Shown here: positions 1 to 11,225 of the stretch, piece by piece
How positions within the stretch are numbered: the first letter of the stretch is position 1
Layout of the letters: each line of letters starts with the position of its first letter
Source: Cheilinus undulatus
Taxonomy: Eukaryota; Chordata; Actinopteri; Labriformes; Labridae
Direction of reading: 5' to 3'
Length of the DNA: 64,000 nt
NCBI RefSeq assembly: GCF_018320785.1
Contig: NC_054868.1
Location: 43,717,874 to 43,781,873, forward strand
Translations under genes and position numbers: made by a program
Notes under the pieces: generated by a model
The model's database searches: none
Seen by the model: only the letters and a program-made list of their open reading frames with translations
What the model was told of the DNA's origin: nothing

Positions 1-1721
1 TGGAAGACCACATGAGGAATGTTATCTGGACACCAGCGTTTGAGTTTTGAACAAAAACTCCTATATTAGCTTCACGTTAGCTCTCATTTAGCCTTTTAGC
101 ACATTAGCCACAACCATTTAAGCAGGAAATGACATCCTACACAGAAAACAGAAACCATTACAACAAATAGCAGCACCAGTTACTTAATGTTAGACTCAAA
201 ACTCAGCATTCAAGTGAAACTGGAGTCTTACCATTCAGTTCTCAAAAGCTGAAGAACCTAACCCTAGCCACTGTTCTGTTAAATCTATAGAATCCAACCA
301 TGGTGATTTCTTTGGTGTAGTGGAAGAGAGAAAAACGTCCACTGTGGGTGCCGCTGAAGCTGCTGCTTAGTGTTTATGTTGCTGAGCCGTCTGCAGTCCT
401 CTAGGTTAATACTGGCGAACGTAAACTCTGCTCACACTACTCCACTAATAAACGATACCATGCTTTTACAAGCATATTGTGGACATTTCTGTCAACTTTT
501 CTGATATTTTCAGACACCTTTTTCTGGAAATGTGATATTTTTCTTTAGTCTCAAAATTTCGACCTTTTTTCCTCGTCATTTTGACTTCAATCTCGACTTG
601 ACCAAAATTATTTTTTCCTTCAAAAATGGCCCTTCTCCTCTTCCATTTAGCCATTTGCTACCTAAGCTAAATCTCTGTCTCTGTTCATGTGGTCTCAGTC
701 TTCCACACTGTTTCATTCATCTGACATCTCTCCTCTTGAGTTTTTGGCTTTGTGAAAGCTTTCAGGCCTCCCATGCATAGTTACGGTTGCTAACCTAGGA
801 TTGGACAGTGGTCGTTTTAAAAGGGGGCTTAGTGAAGGGTCAATTGGATGAGATGTTATATCGCTGCAACAGCAATGACTCACACTCACACAATTTAAAG
901 AGATTTAATTTTATAAAATGGTGCAACAAATCTGTCCTCACAAGAAGTGAAGTACTGCTCATGCAAACTCACAGAAGCAATGGCAGATACTCTCACCTTT
1001 GAGATTGAGTGTTCACTATTTTTTGCCCTTTTCTCTGTATCTTTTTCATCATGATAATGATCAGACATTAGACTTAATGATTCCTTCATTAAGGGTGATG
1101 TCACGAATTCCCCTAAATAAAGACGCTGTATGCAAAAAAAAAAAGAAAAACAGCTTTTGACAATTTAACAAACTGAATCATCGCTAACACCTTCAAATGG
1201 CCTGATTTCGGTGGCGACGGCTCAGTTCTCAGGTCCCCTTTACAATGTTCTAAAATGGCGTGATTGCATCGTGAATCTTATGTCTGGACTGGGCTTAACA
1301 AGTAGTTAAACTTCTTTTAACTTAATCTAAAAGTTCTGTGGTGACAAAGAAATGAGCAGTTTAAATTAAAAAAACATTTGTTGGCATTGGTGTTATATTG
1401 CAGATAGTACTGGGGGGTTATTTGATTTTAGGAGCCAACCTCAAGTGGACATTTGGACGACTGCAATTTATTTTTTTTTAAACTTAGCCTTATTTGTAAG
1501 AACTTTAGATTACTGTTTGAAGTTAAACTAGATTTCTCATGTATCAGTCCTCTTGTTCAAATAATGTCACATCTTTTAAAATCAGATTTATAGATAACAT
1601 AAAGCGTCTCTGCCTTCTCTGCTAAGAAAACTGTCCATTATTTCCCCTTAAGCATTCAGACCTGTACATATCATACAGAATATGTGCTTTACTTTTTGTA
1701 CAGATATGGCAAACGCTATAC
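1..1721. other. Intergenic, no gene recognised
   Basis: No coding exon is convincing here. Reading frames are short and A+T-rich. Around 228-245 the - strand has a donor-like sequence (AATG/GTAAGA) below a moderately G+C-richer patch (330-440), which could be the untranslated first exon of a gene running off the left edge; this is a weak inference. An A-rich tract sits near 1132-1150. A short segment near 1437-1465 (CAAGTGGACATTTGG) resembles one near 61990, a dispersed repeat fragment. Confidence 0.4.
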
Positions 1722-1729
1722 CTCTAACT

Positions 1730-2492
1730 CAGGGGTGTCAAACTCAATCACAGCAGGGGCCAGTTTCTGAATTAAGGTCTAACCTGAGAGCCTAATAGGG
1801 TCAACATTTAACCCTAAACGGTCAACTTCATTTTCACCAGTAATGAATTATGGAGGGAAAACTTAGCACTGATGATTTTGAGATTAAAAAAGTGAAAATA
1901 TTAAGTTTTAAAGCTCAAAATCTGAGAAAAAAAAATCATATTTATTAATTAAAAAGGTTAAAACACAAAATTAAAAGTCAAAATGAAAATATATGAGATA
2001 AAAAGTCAAAATCATGAATTTTTAAGGATAAAATACGAGTTATGATTTGAAATTTAGAGTCTAAATGGTAAAAAAAGAATGTGATTAACAATCAAAGTAA
2101 GGAGTTGGAAGGTCAAAACGTAAGATAAAATTTGAAATAATGAGTTAAAGGGTCAAAATGTGACTTAAAATTTAAAATTGTGAATCTAAAAAGTCAAAAT
2201 ATGAGATAATAATAAATTATAGATTTAAGTAATTATTGTGAGATGCAAAAATGAAAATATGAAATGCAAACAAATTAAGTTCTTGTCCCACATTCCTGAC
2301 TTTTTATCTATTTGTTCTTGATACTTTTTCAGATTAAAAGGATATTTTAAATCATCAAGGTTAAGTTTACATTTTTAAACTGGAGAAAATCTGCAGACCT
2401 CATACCAGTGGGCCAATTATGATAGAATATGATATCGCCGGGTGTAACTGCACCATTGGCAGGATTTGGCCCCCAGGCCTTTGACACCCCTG
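1730..2492 (+). mobile_element. hAT-type MITE, family A copy 1
   Basis: The element begins CAGGGGTGTCAAA and ends TTTGACACCCCTG, a 13-bp perfect terminal inverted repeat. It is flanked by an 8-bp target duplication, CTCTAACT (1722-1729) and CTCTAACC (2493-2500), with one mismatch. An 8-bp duplication with CAGGGG-type ends is characteristic of the hAT superfamily. The 763-bp interior is A+T-rich, made of degenerate repeats around AAAGTCAAAATATGAGAT, and has no transposase frame, so it is non-autonomous. Related copies lie at 4438 and 42265. Confidence 0.85.
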
Positions 2493-2500
2493 CTCTAACC

Positions 2501-4437
2501 TTTAAATATCTTCATTCAGACAAACACATCATATTACACTGCTGCACTTTGCATTTCTACTGTTCAACTTCTGGGTTAAAGCCCAGCACAGAGTCAGTAG
2601 AGTCATTTTTCTCTCTTAAAACTACTGATTTAAGAAGCAGCACCATTTTACAAGTTTCTATTTCACATCCCTTTGGGACAAAGCCCAAACCATGCCCATC
2701 TCTATGCAGAAGTGCTCCATCTCACTGACCTTCTACGTCTCTGTGTAGCCTAGTTTCAAAAGCAATGCGCATCATATCTTGGACAAATTATCTGTAATTT
2801 GATGGTTTAGACACTGCAACCTTTTTTTATATAGAACTTTTTAAATCACAGTTCCAAGGAGTTTCATGGTTTAACAACAGAATAAAAGCAAAATCAGTAA
2901 AGTTACCAAAACAATCAGTCACAAAGATAGAGGTCAAAACCTATAAATCAGGCCAAGATTTTTGCATTTGTGAGAAACATTTGACACTAGAGCTACAGTA
3001 TATTCAACATACTAAATATTCTTTTATTTTTGCAGAAAAAGCCTTAAAATCTACTTAACTAAACATTTAACTGTCCTCTGCTACTTTGGTGATTTTCCCT
3101 CAAATTGTGACGATTACTTAAAACACAAATGATCGAGCTATGGTTGTGTGTTTAGTCCCCCTGTGTGTATTTGTGTCAGTGTGTGTCCATGTGCTCGTGT
3201 GCCTAAAAGTGTGTGTAATTCATTGTCAGCCTCTTGAGAGCTGACATATTGCCGCTATTGATCTTTAGTCCTAAAACCAACACAGAAGCCTGGAGACTGA
3301 TGAAGAGCAGGCCAGGGGAGTCAGGGTGTCCTGATAACAACACACTGAGTCACAAACACACACTAACACGCATTAATACTGGACATGCATGTATAAATAG
3401 ACACACATGCACATGTTTACAGAGTTACAGATGTCAGGATGATTTAACAAGTGTGGAGCAAATTTGTCAAATCTTTTATGTTTGGCCCATACTTTGCATG
3501 ACATTTTTCTGCTAAATTTTATCATTATTTTTTTTTTTTTCAAATTGAAATGATTAATTTTTACTTGATTAAACTTGATTAATGTTAATTCATGTCAATT
3601 TATCGGGATTTATAAGAAAAAAAAGAAAATGTAAGTGTTTTTTGAAAACAGAGTATTCCCTGATGAATCTCAATGACTGAACAAAATAACAGATTTTGTT
3701 TCTATTCAAGATGATATATTTATTATCTAAAATTTTACAGGCTTTTTCTGACATTTTTGTCACGTCTAGTTAAGCAGCAGTGTAATAACAGTGGTTCCCA
3801 GCTGGTGTGCCTTGGGCAAGTCTAGAAGTTGTACCATAGGTTATTTCTTCAACTGCACAACAACTAAATATAACAGTAACACATGTTAAAGAGGCTATTT
3901 TTTTTTTTTTTTTTTTGCACTGAAATTAATATGGTTTGTCTATTTTCATTTGACAGTACAAATAGAAATAAGAGGGGACCAAGAATTGAGCCTTGCGGAA
4001 CACCTCACCCTCAAGAAAAATTGAAGGTTGAAGTTACAATGAAGAAAATGGCTACACCTATGTTTTTGGATTCTCACATCAGGAGTTTGGGGCGTTCTAC
4101 TTCTCGTTGGAATGGAGGGGCCTTAAAACATAGTCCTTTAAAAAGAGATTTTACAGGGGCACACTTCAAGCCAAGTGCCTTGCGTTTCATCAACAAGGTG
4201 GCTGCTCAAGCATTAAAAGACTAAATTTTAGTAGTTTCTTAATAAATAAGATTTGAAAATTTGGAAAACCATCTTATATCTCTATGTGATATCATTTTGA
4301 ACACGTCTAGTTGATCAGTCAGTTGGTTCTTTGTTTTAGCAGGGAGAATCGAGACCTCTTTTCAAGGGCTGCCATGCAGAAAATACAGATAGAATAATCA
4401 CAGAAACATTCAAGAATATCCACTCACACTTATAAAC
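2501..4437. other. Intergenic, no firm gene
   Basis: A frame at about 3940-4222 (+) reads ...GPRIEPCGTPHPQ..., which resembles degraded reverse-transcriptase-type repeat sequence, but it starts in a poly-T tract and I cannot assign it. T tracts occur at about 3527-3540 and 3899-3916, and CA/TG-rich simple sequence at 3150-3215 and 3350-3420. Nothing else is supported. Confidence 0.4.
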
Positions 4438-5095
4438 CAAGGGTGTCAAACTCGATCACAGCAGGGGCCAGATTCTGGATTCAGGTCCAACCTGAGGGCC
4501 CGAGGGTCACCTTTTTAACCATTAACTGTCAACCTCGTTTCACCAGTAATAGAATATGAAAAAGAAAACTTAGCATTGATGATAAATGATTTTAAAATTG
4601 AAAAATTAAAAACAAAAGTTTAAAGGCTCACAATCTGAGAAAAGTAAATTTATTAGTTAAAAACATAAAATTGATAAATAATGTTTTTCAAAGTCAAAAA
4701 TATTAGGAAAAGAGGAAGACAAAATCATGAATTTAAAAGGTCACAATCAAAGTAAAATTTATGATTATGAAATTAAAAGTTAAAATATGATTACATTTCT
4801 TAAACTGAGAGTCTAAAAGGTCAAACTATGGGATTATAAAGTCAAAGTTAGGAGTAGAAAATATGAGATAAAATACAAAATAATTTGTTAAAAACATTAA
4901 ATATGACTTAAAATTTGACATTATGACTCTAAAAGCTCAAAATATTATATAAGAAGTTGAAATTATGAAATTATGAGTTGAAATGCTCAAAGTAGCAAAA
5001 CAAAAAGTCAAAATCCTAAGTTTGAGTCCTAATTGTGAGATGCAAAATTGAAAATATGATATAGTCTTGGGGGCTGGAGGCCGGATTTGAACTTT
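4438..5095 (+). mobile_element. hAT-type MITE, family A copy 2 (right end lost)
   Basis: The left end (CAAGGGTGTCAAACTCGATC, then CACAGCAGGGGCCAG) matches copy 1 closely, and the interior has the same A-rich AAAGTCAAAAT repeats. The right end fades at a sequence like GGAGGCCGGATTTGAAC and the closing inverted repeat is missing, so this is a truncated relic. No target duplication can be defined. Confidence 0.7.
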
Positions 5096-5929
5096 TAACA
5101 GGAAACTGTTAAAAGTTCCTAAACCTAGCCCTCATTTGGGAGTTTTTCCATTTAATAGGAGCAGCAACACCAAAAGTGGTCTGACCCCATTCTGTCTTAA
5201 ACCTTGGTGTTTGTAAAGTGACCCAGTTCTGGGATCTGGTAGTACGGTTTGAGACATTTGTAGACTAAAGTATTTGGATCAGGGGGAATGAATAATCAGA
5301 GTACAGTGCTGCTTTTATAAAGGGAGATTTCAACACTATCTCCCTCATTCTGCTTCAAGGGGCAATGAGGGCACTTAAGAACAAGGAGTAGGGGTAAAAG
5401 TTAGCGATGGAACTGAGCTATACTGATAAGTCAAACCCAGTGACTTAGATCTCAGAGAACATACTGTCAGATAATGCAAGATCTTCAGTTAGTGCTGAGT
5501 AGTCTACAGATACACCAGTTTTATTTCTCAGTAACAAAAACAAAGGTACAGGCTTTTCAGAGTGTGTTTTAGTATAATGCCATGTCAAGCTCTAGGCTTG
5601 AGTTTTATTCTGCTAGCTAGTTAAACACCCCAGTGTTGGTATAAAATCATCTCCTTGAGTTTCATGCCTAGTCTCGATTTAAAAACCATCCTAGTACGTT
5701 CTGTTTGAGCTGAACTGTGTCTGATGAGGTTGTGTTGTTTCTCGTTTGTTGTTGGATCAGAGTGTTCCTCCTCTAAAAGTCAAAACGGCGTAAAATTTGA
5801 TTTCACGCTCTTTTATTCTTTAACTAGCCTGATAACAGGGACGGAAAAAGCAGTGATATGTGTGTATAGAAACTCTCCATCATCCCCTAGCAGAGGATCC
5901 ATTAGCTCTGGACCCCCTCCCCGGTTGCC
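5096..5929. other. Intergenic upstream of percc1
   Basis: About 0.8 kb without a recognisable exon. Sequence from about 5140 to 5560 has the texture of an old interspersed repeat that I cannot classify. Frames crossing 5724-6158 lack family resemblance and overlap the likely percc1 promoter, so they are not called. Confidence 0.35.
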
Positions 5930-6060
5930 CAGTGATAAAGTAAACAAAGTGTGTTTGGCCAATACGGCATGCAAATATTTGTTCTGGAAGCCGCCTCATC
6001 AGAGGACCGACTGCGGCGGTGTGCGGAGGTATATATACACAGATCATCCTGACGGCCCTG
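5930..6060 (+). promoter_or_regulatory. Putative percc1 core promoter with FOXA/GATA-like cluster
   Basis: A TATATATA box lies at 6030-6037, placing a start site near 6060. About 90 bp upstream a perfect FOXA-type site GTAAACA (5940-5946) abuts a GATAA motif (5934-5938). FOXA and GATA factors drive endoderm genes, which fits a gut gene. A consensus donor CAG/GTGAAA (after 6161) and a pyrimidine-rich acceptor ending at 6253 suggest a 92-bp 5'UTR intron just before the ATG. The motifs are visible; their use is inferred. Confidence 0.45.
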
Positions 6061-6260
6061 TACTACACACACATTCAGAGAGGTGGATTGATGCAGACAA
6101 TTCCTCTGATTCAGAGCAGATTCACCTGAACCTGCAAGCTGATCTCTACCTTCACTAGCAGGTGAAAACACTTTCTTTATTTCACAGTTTATTCTTCTAA
6201 TAAGCAGCTTTTCTGTTCAATTCTTATTTTTGGTTTTCTGTGACTCTCTTAAGAACCAAA

Positions 6261-7076
6261 ATGGCTGCAGGCATCATGACAAACTTCCTCATCCATGCTC
6301 CAACGCCAGCCTACTTCCCTCTGATTTTTGAGCACTCTCCGTGTAAGGAAGATGAAGAAGTGATGCAGGAGGACAAACCAGAGCTGCAGGATGAGGAAGA
6401 GGAGAAAGAGGTAGATGAAGAAGAGGATGAAGAGGAAGAATCTGAAGCCCCAGAAGAAGAGGAGGAAGCTTTCCCGGAGGTTTTCCTAGATGTCACTAAG
6501 CAGCTGCTGAGGTTTGCAGACCTCATAAGCCGTGACGTCCAGCGATACTTCGGCCGCTGTTCCAGTGATCAAGAGGCCTGCGACGTCTACAGCGACTCGG
6601 TCTCTGTCACGACCAGCGGGCGCCTGCGCTACTATGACGATCTGCTGAAAATCGCTAGATCAGGAAGTCCAGATGAGCAGGAGAACAGCCTTGTGAGTCG
6701 TGGGGATGAGCATGGAGTCAAGTACGCTGAGGGTAACAGCGGTTTGGGGCCCCTGGCTGAACTGTTTGACCATAAAGGCCCGAGTCAGAGCCGCGGGCGC
6801 CCGATGATCAAGCGTCATCTCCCTCTCAGTTTCTGGACTGAGCCGATCCCGTGCTGCTCTGTGGTCGGTTTTAATGCACACACAATCAGCGAGACATCTT
6901 TACACGACAGCACAAACACACACTCCATCACACCTATGAACTACAACCCTCTGCCACACCACAACACCCACGCCCTGGAGAGCGACCAGCCAGACTTCAG
7001 TGACCTGCTGGCAAACTGGGATCACAACCCCGAGGTCACAAACACACTGACAGAGAGCACACACATGCAGCACTAA
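6261..7076 (+). CDS. percc1: PERCC1: proline- and glutamate-rich protein with coiled coil
   Basis: The 271-residue product is encoded in one exon. ATG 6261 is chosen because it has a good context (ACCAAAATGG) and starts MAAG, as in mammalian PERCC1. Order: short N-terminus, an acidic Glu/Asp run at about 29-70, then conserved blocks QLLRFADLIS (81-90), RYFGR (95-99), EACDVYSDS (105-113), RYYDDLLKIAR (123-133), GPLAELFD (163-170), LPLSFWTEP (187-195) and PDFSDLLANW (244-253). These blocks match mammalian PERCC1 in order, with unconserved linkers between. Known: PERCC1 is required for enteroendocrine cell development, and loss of its enhancer (the intestine-critical region) causes congenital diarrhoea in humans. 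Its biochemical activity is unknown. Human PERCC1 is also on 16p13.3. I am confident of the family because several separate blocks agree; the 5'UTR structure is inferred. Confidence 0.9.
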   Translation: MAAGIMTNFLIHAPTPAYFPLIFEHSPCKEDEEVMQEDKPELQDEEEEKEVDEEEDEEEESEAPEEEEEAFPEVFLDVTKQLLRFADLISRDVQRYFGRCSSDQEACDVYSDSVSVTTSGRLRYYDDLLKIARSGSPDEQENSLVSRGDEHGVKYAEGNSGLGPLAELFDHKGPSQSRGRPMIKRHLPLSFWTEPIPCCSVVGFNAHTISETSLHDSTNTHSITPMNYNPLPHHNTHALESDQPDFSDLLANWDHNPEVTNTLTESTHMQH

Positions 7077-7084
7077 ACACACAA

Positions 7085-7135
7085 AATAAACCGTCTTCTT
7101 TATGCTTGTTTAATATTTGTAAAAAGTTCAATAAA
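7085..7135 (+). terminator. percc1 polyadenylation signals
   Basis: Two AATAAA hexamers follow the stop codon, at 7085-7090 and 7130-7135. The first is only 9 bases past the stop, giving an extremely short 3'UTR if used; the second is more typical. Confidence 0.6.
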
Positions 7136-7139
7136 AGGT

Positions 7140-8739
7140 GAAGAAAATCAATAACGCTGTACACGGCTCATTAAAGCTTCTGTGAGGAGTTTTTGCCTGG
7201 TGGTGAAACAGACTGGAATTAATACTAATCTCCTTTTATGACCTCAAAAACAAACAAGAGCATCGCCATCATTGATTATTTCTATGTAGTTATTTTGAAT
7301 GTCTGTAAATGCTGCTGCAGGGTGTCAGCAGAGACAAAGATTAGACTTTTTTGATCATTTGAAATACAGGGTTGGTGACATAATTAAAATAAAATATGGG
7401 TAAATACAATCGACACTAAAGTGGCACAAGTTGATGTAAAGTGATAATGTACATTTCCCATATCAATTATAGCAGCCAACTCTGAACACAGCAGTGATTT
7501 GACACTGAAGGTGGGATTGTGCCAACTGGTCTAATGTGATTAAGATGTTTTAGATGCAGCATAAATGGAAAAGGATATAAAAAAAATGTTGTGAAACAAA
7601 ACATTTGGTATTATATTATTAATAATTTTATCACTTATCTTATGAATTCACTAATTAGTCATGTTATAAGGTAGTAAAGTAGCATGACCCAGTTTAACTG
7701 CAATATATATAAAATAAGATTTAATATAACCAAATATGATATAATACACTATATTACATAGCATAATAAAAAATATATAATATTATATTATATTACACAC
7801 AATATTATATAATATGACCTAATATAAGATGATAATATACATGTATTTTTAAAGCGCTTTCACTCAAAATGTTGTACATAGAACAGAAAAAAAGAACAGA
7901 AATAAAAACAGTTGACAATAAAAACATTAGAACAGGGAAGTGTCTCATCTTTTAACATTTTTAAATTTTGTATGTTTTTTAATATTTTGGTCTGTGTATG
8001 TCTTTAAACATCCATCTTACCAAGGCAGTTATTTAGTTTCAGTAATGAGTTAAGTGTGAATACTACCTGATTTTAATGCTTTATGCTTTATTCAGTGGGA
8101 TCTGTCAGTTAGCATCTATGCAGTTGATGCAGGTTTGCATAACTGCAGTTCATCCTCCACCTTCAGCCTTGCCATTTGGTGGCAAGAACCTGCACATGCA
8201 GTGGCTGTCTTCTTGTTGACGGCACAAAATGTCTGTTACCCTCAGTGACCAAAACTCCTTTTACTACCTGTCAAAAACTCCGCTTGGATTTGGTCTCTAG
8301 ACTTAGTGCTTTGTCTCTGTTTACATAGCCTTATGCTGTCATCAGCTTGTTCATCTTTGCAAATTAAACACTGTGGCTGTTGAGCATCATCAGGACTACT
8401 GCTGTAAAATCCAAACTTTAATAGTCGACTTTATAGTACAGTTTCTGTAGTTATTATAAATCTGTCCATTTTGCCCGACAGACAGCAGAAGTAAGCATAG
8501 CAAATCACCTTCTGGTTTATGATTCCATGTCTCCCCTGAAGTCCTTGGGCACCCCCCCAGGGGAGGCCCACCTCACACTTTGAAAACCAGTGCATTAGAG
8601 AATCAACACACATAAACATAGACTGTAACAAAAAATAAAAGGACATCAGTAAGAAAAAAAATTTAAGACTCAAACGCAACAATAAACGAGTGGGTCTTCA
8701 GCTTTGCTTTAAATACTTCAATTGAGGATGCCTACCTTA
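7140..8739. other. Intergenic, A+T-rich
   Basis: No gene is visible. From about 7600 to 7830 the sequence is almost pure A/T with TATTATAT-like repeats. Near 8520-8615 a segment ending TTTGAAAACCAGTG looks like the right end of a hAT-type element whose left end I could not find. Confidence 0.4.
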
Positions 8740-9740
8740 TTTCTACAGGTAGAGTAGTCTACAAGGTTGGTGCATGGAAGGAAAAAGCCTGCTCACCAAC
8801 CGTCTTTTTACGGAGCGCAAAACACGAGTAGGTACATACAGCTTCACCAAATTAGCCAGGTATGATGGGACAATTCCATTTACAATTTTATTAGTTAGCA
8901 GCAGCACCTTAAATTCTGCTCTAAACTGAACAGGAAGCCAATAAAAGAAAGGCCAGCACTGGAGTAGAGTGCTCATATATACAGTACTTGCTCTAGTCAA
9001 AACACGAGCTGCTGCATTCTGTACCATCTGCAGACCACAAAGACTCTTTTTTTGGCAAACCTGAAAAAAGGACATTACAATAATCTAACCATGACGAAAC
9101 AAAAACGTGAAAAAGGACCTCAGCATCCTGAAATAACCGAACTGGTCTAATCTTGGCGATATTTCTAAGGTGAAAAAAGGCCACTCTTGTCACATCTTTC
9201 ACTGTATATGAAAATCAAACAAAAGAGTCTGATTAAAGATCACACCAAGATTCTTGGCTCTGTCTCTGCAATGCATGACACAGTCACCCAAAGACAGAGT
9301 GAAATGATCAAACAGACGATTAAGTCTTGCTGGTCTGATAGCCATAATTTCTGTTTTAGCAGAGTTCAGAAGCAGAAAATTTGTCGATAACCAGCTCCTA
9401 ACAGCTGCAAGACAGGCCAAGTTTATTAATATCAGATCTGCTTTTAAGGACTAAAGGAAATGAAATAAAAAGAAATCCCAAAAGAACCCAAAATTTGATC
9501 CAAAAGTGTCAGATAGAGAGAAAACATCTGTGGATCCAATACAGAGCCCTGTGGTATTCCATGTGTAACAGCAGAGGACTCAGAGAACACGTTGAAGAAA
9601 ACACTTTGAGATCTCTTTGACAGGTAAGACCTCAACCCTTGGAGCACCTGCCCTGAGATGCCAAAGTAATTCTCAACTCGGTCCAATAAAATACAGTGAT
9701 CCACTGTGTCAAAAGCAGAACTTAGATCCAGCAACAATAA
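8740..9740 (-). mobile_element. L2-like LINE reverse transcriptase relic
   Basis: Read on the - strand, consecutive broken frames give the standard order of a jockey/L2-type retrotransposon: LLDLSSAFDTVDHCILLDRV (RT palm, about 9680-9735), HGIPQGSVLDP (about 9540-9570), then WLSTNFLLLNSAKTEIM, DYCNVLFSGLP, VQNAAARVLTRAS and the WLPVQFRAEFKVLLLT tail. The catalytic YADD block between about 9420 and 9470 is missing and at least three frame changes are needed, so the copy is dead. The 5' half (endonuclease) is absent, as is usual for 5'-truncated LINEs. Assignment to L2 rather than a sister clade is from pattern memory. Confidence 0.8.
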
Positions 9741-11225
9741 AACAAATATGCCTCTGAGTCAACAGCCACTAACAAACCATTCACAATTTTTGTCAGCAAT
9801 ATAAAACAGTATAATGTATTCCTATACTATATAATATGATTTAATATATTATACAATATAATTTAATATAATTTAAAATTCTAAGATAGTATGATATAAA
9901 TAGTTAATAGATTAGAATCTTTAATTGTGATGAATCTTGGAATTTCTGTAATCGCAATTAATCTCAACCTTTTCATTGCATTTTAAAATTATATTTTGCA
10001 TTTCATACCTTTTGGCATTTTTGATTTTTCTGCTGTCTTAAACTGAAGTAAATTGTTTTCCTGTCTGGATAGACCTTCTTTTATTGGTAGATCAAATATT
10101 TTAACATGCAGAAAAATGAACTTTTTTAGTAAAAAATTTTTAAAAAAGAGAACATTAAAAAGGTTCACATGACTTCTGACTAGTCAACTGCGCTGTCTGA
10201 AGGTTTTTGAAGTAAAATGAGACATTAAGGAATTAAGAAATTTTGTAGATCACGAGATCAGCATTAGAAAAGAGGGGCAAGGGTCGCAGCAAGAAGGTCC
10301 CTGGTTCGCTTCGCGGTCAGGGCCTTTCTGTGAAGACTTTGGGTTTTCTCCAGCTTCCTCCCACCACCAAAGTCACACTCAATAGGTTAGTTGGTGACTC
10401 TAAATCGGCTGTAGGTGTGAGTGTGAGCATGCCTGGTTGTCTGTCTCAGCCCTGCGATTGACTGGCCACCAGTCCAGGGTGTACCCAATATCAGCTGGGA
10501 TAGCCCCGGGACTGTTTAGCAGCTAGACACCTACATCAGACAAGAATGGGACAACATTTCTCCCCCAAAACTCCAGCAGCTGGTCCCCTCATGGCTCAGA
10601 GGAGACTGCACTACACAATGGTGTACATGTCCCTACTTTTTTGAGATGTGTTGCTGCCATCAGATTCAATTCAGTGGAAGTAAGGTTGTAGTTCAGGTAA
10701 CTGCAGTGTGGAGTGTGGAGATCTGGCTAAAGGAGATACATAGGAGGTGTTTGCTGTAGTTTGGGTGAATAGAAAATGCAAATATAAGAGAGTGAAGTGA
10801 ATTAAAGAGACAAAGAGAGCTTCAGCTCCAGAACAACTCTGCTCTGACTCTTTTAGGTAAAATGAGGCTCTGATCAGGTCAGGAGAGAAGCTAAGTTAGG
10901 AGATACTTAGACAAAATATTTCCATCTCAAGGATGACTTGGCTTAAAGTACAAAAAGAAGAAGAAAAATGTGACTTTAAGGAAGTAAATGCTAAAGAAGT
11001 TGACAGTTGATCAGCCAGTTTGCCTGATTCAGAATCTACAGGGCACAGTTTGATTGGTTAAGAGCAGAAAGAGTCCCCTGCAGGCGCACCGTCTGATTGG
11101 TTAAACAGGAAGGCCAGTAACATTTCGACACACACTCCCCATCTTGCACAAATAAAGGCACAATCTCTCAGTGGCACATGTATTACAGGTGCTGTTACCT
11201 GAGCACAGTGGCCTGAGCAGCAAAC
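9741..11225. other. Intergenic with SINE/LINE-tail repeat and pdia2 upstream region
   Basis: From about 10265 to 10520 lies a common fish interspersed repeat: a tRNA-like patch (CCCTGGTTCGCTTCGCGG), then a TTCTCC...CTTCCTCCCACC body and GGTGACTCTAAATCGGC. A similar copy runs in the opposite direction at about 24470-24730. The last 200 bases contain AAATAAAG at about 11151 and several E-box-like motifs (CACATG, CAGGTG) 30-50 bases before the pdia2 ATG, a possible promoter. 9800-9900 is A+T simple sequence. Confidence 0.5.

Noticed and set aside
3883-4224. 113-codon frame with GPRIEPCGTP
   Set aside because: It starts in a poly-T tract; possibly retrotransposon debris, but too little to name.
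5724-6158. 144-codon frame upstream of percc1
   Set aside because: It overlaps the TATA box and likely 5'UTR, has no recognisable domain, and its composition looks non-coding.
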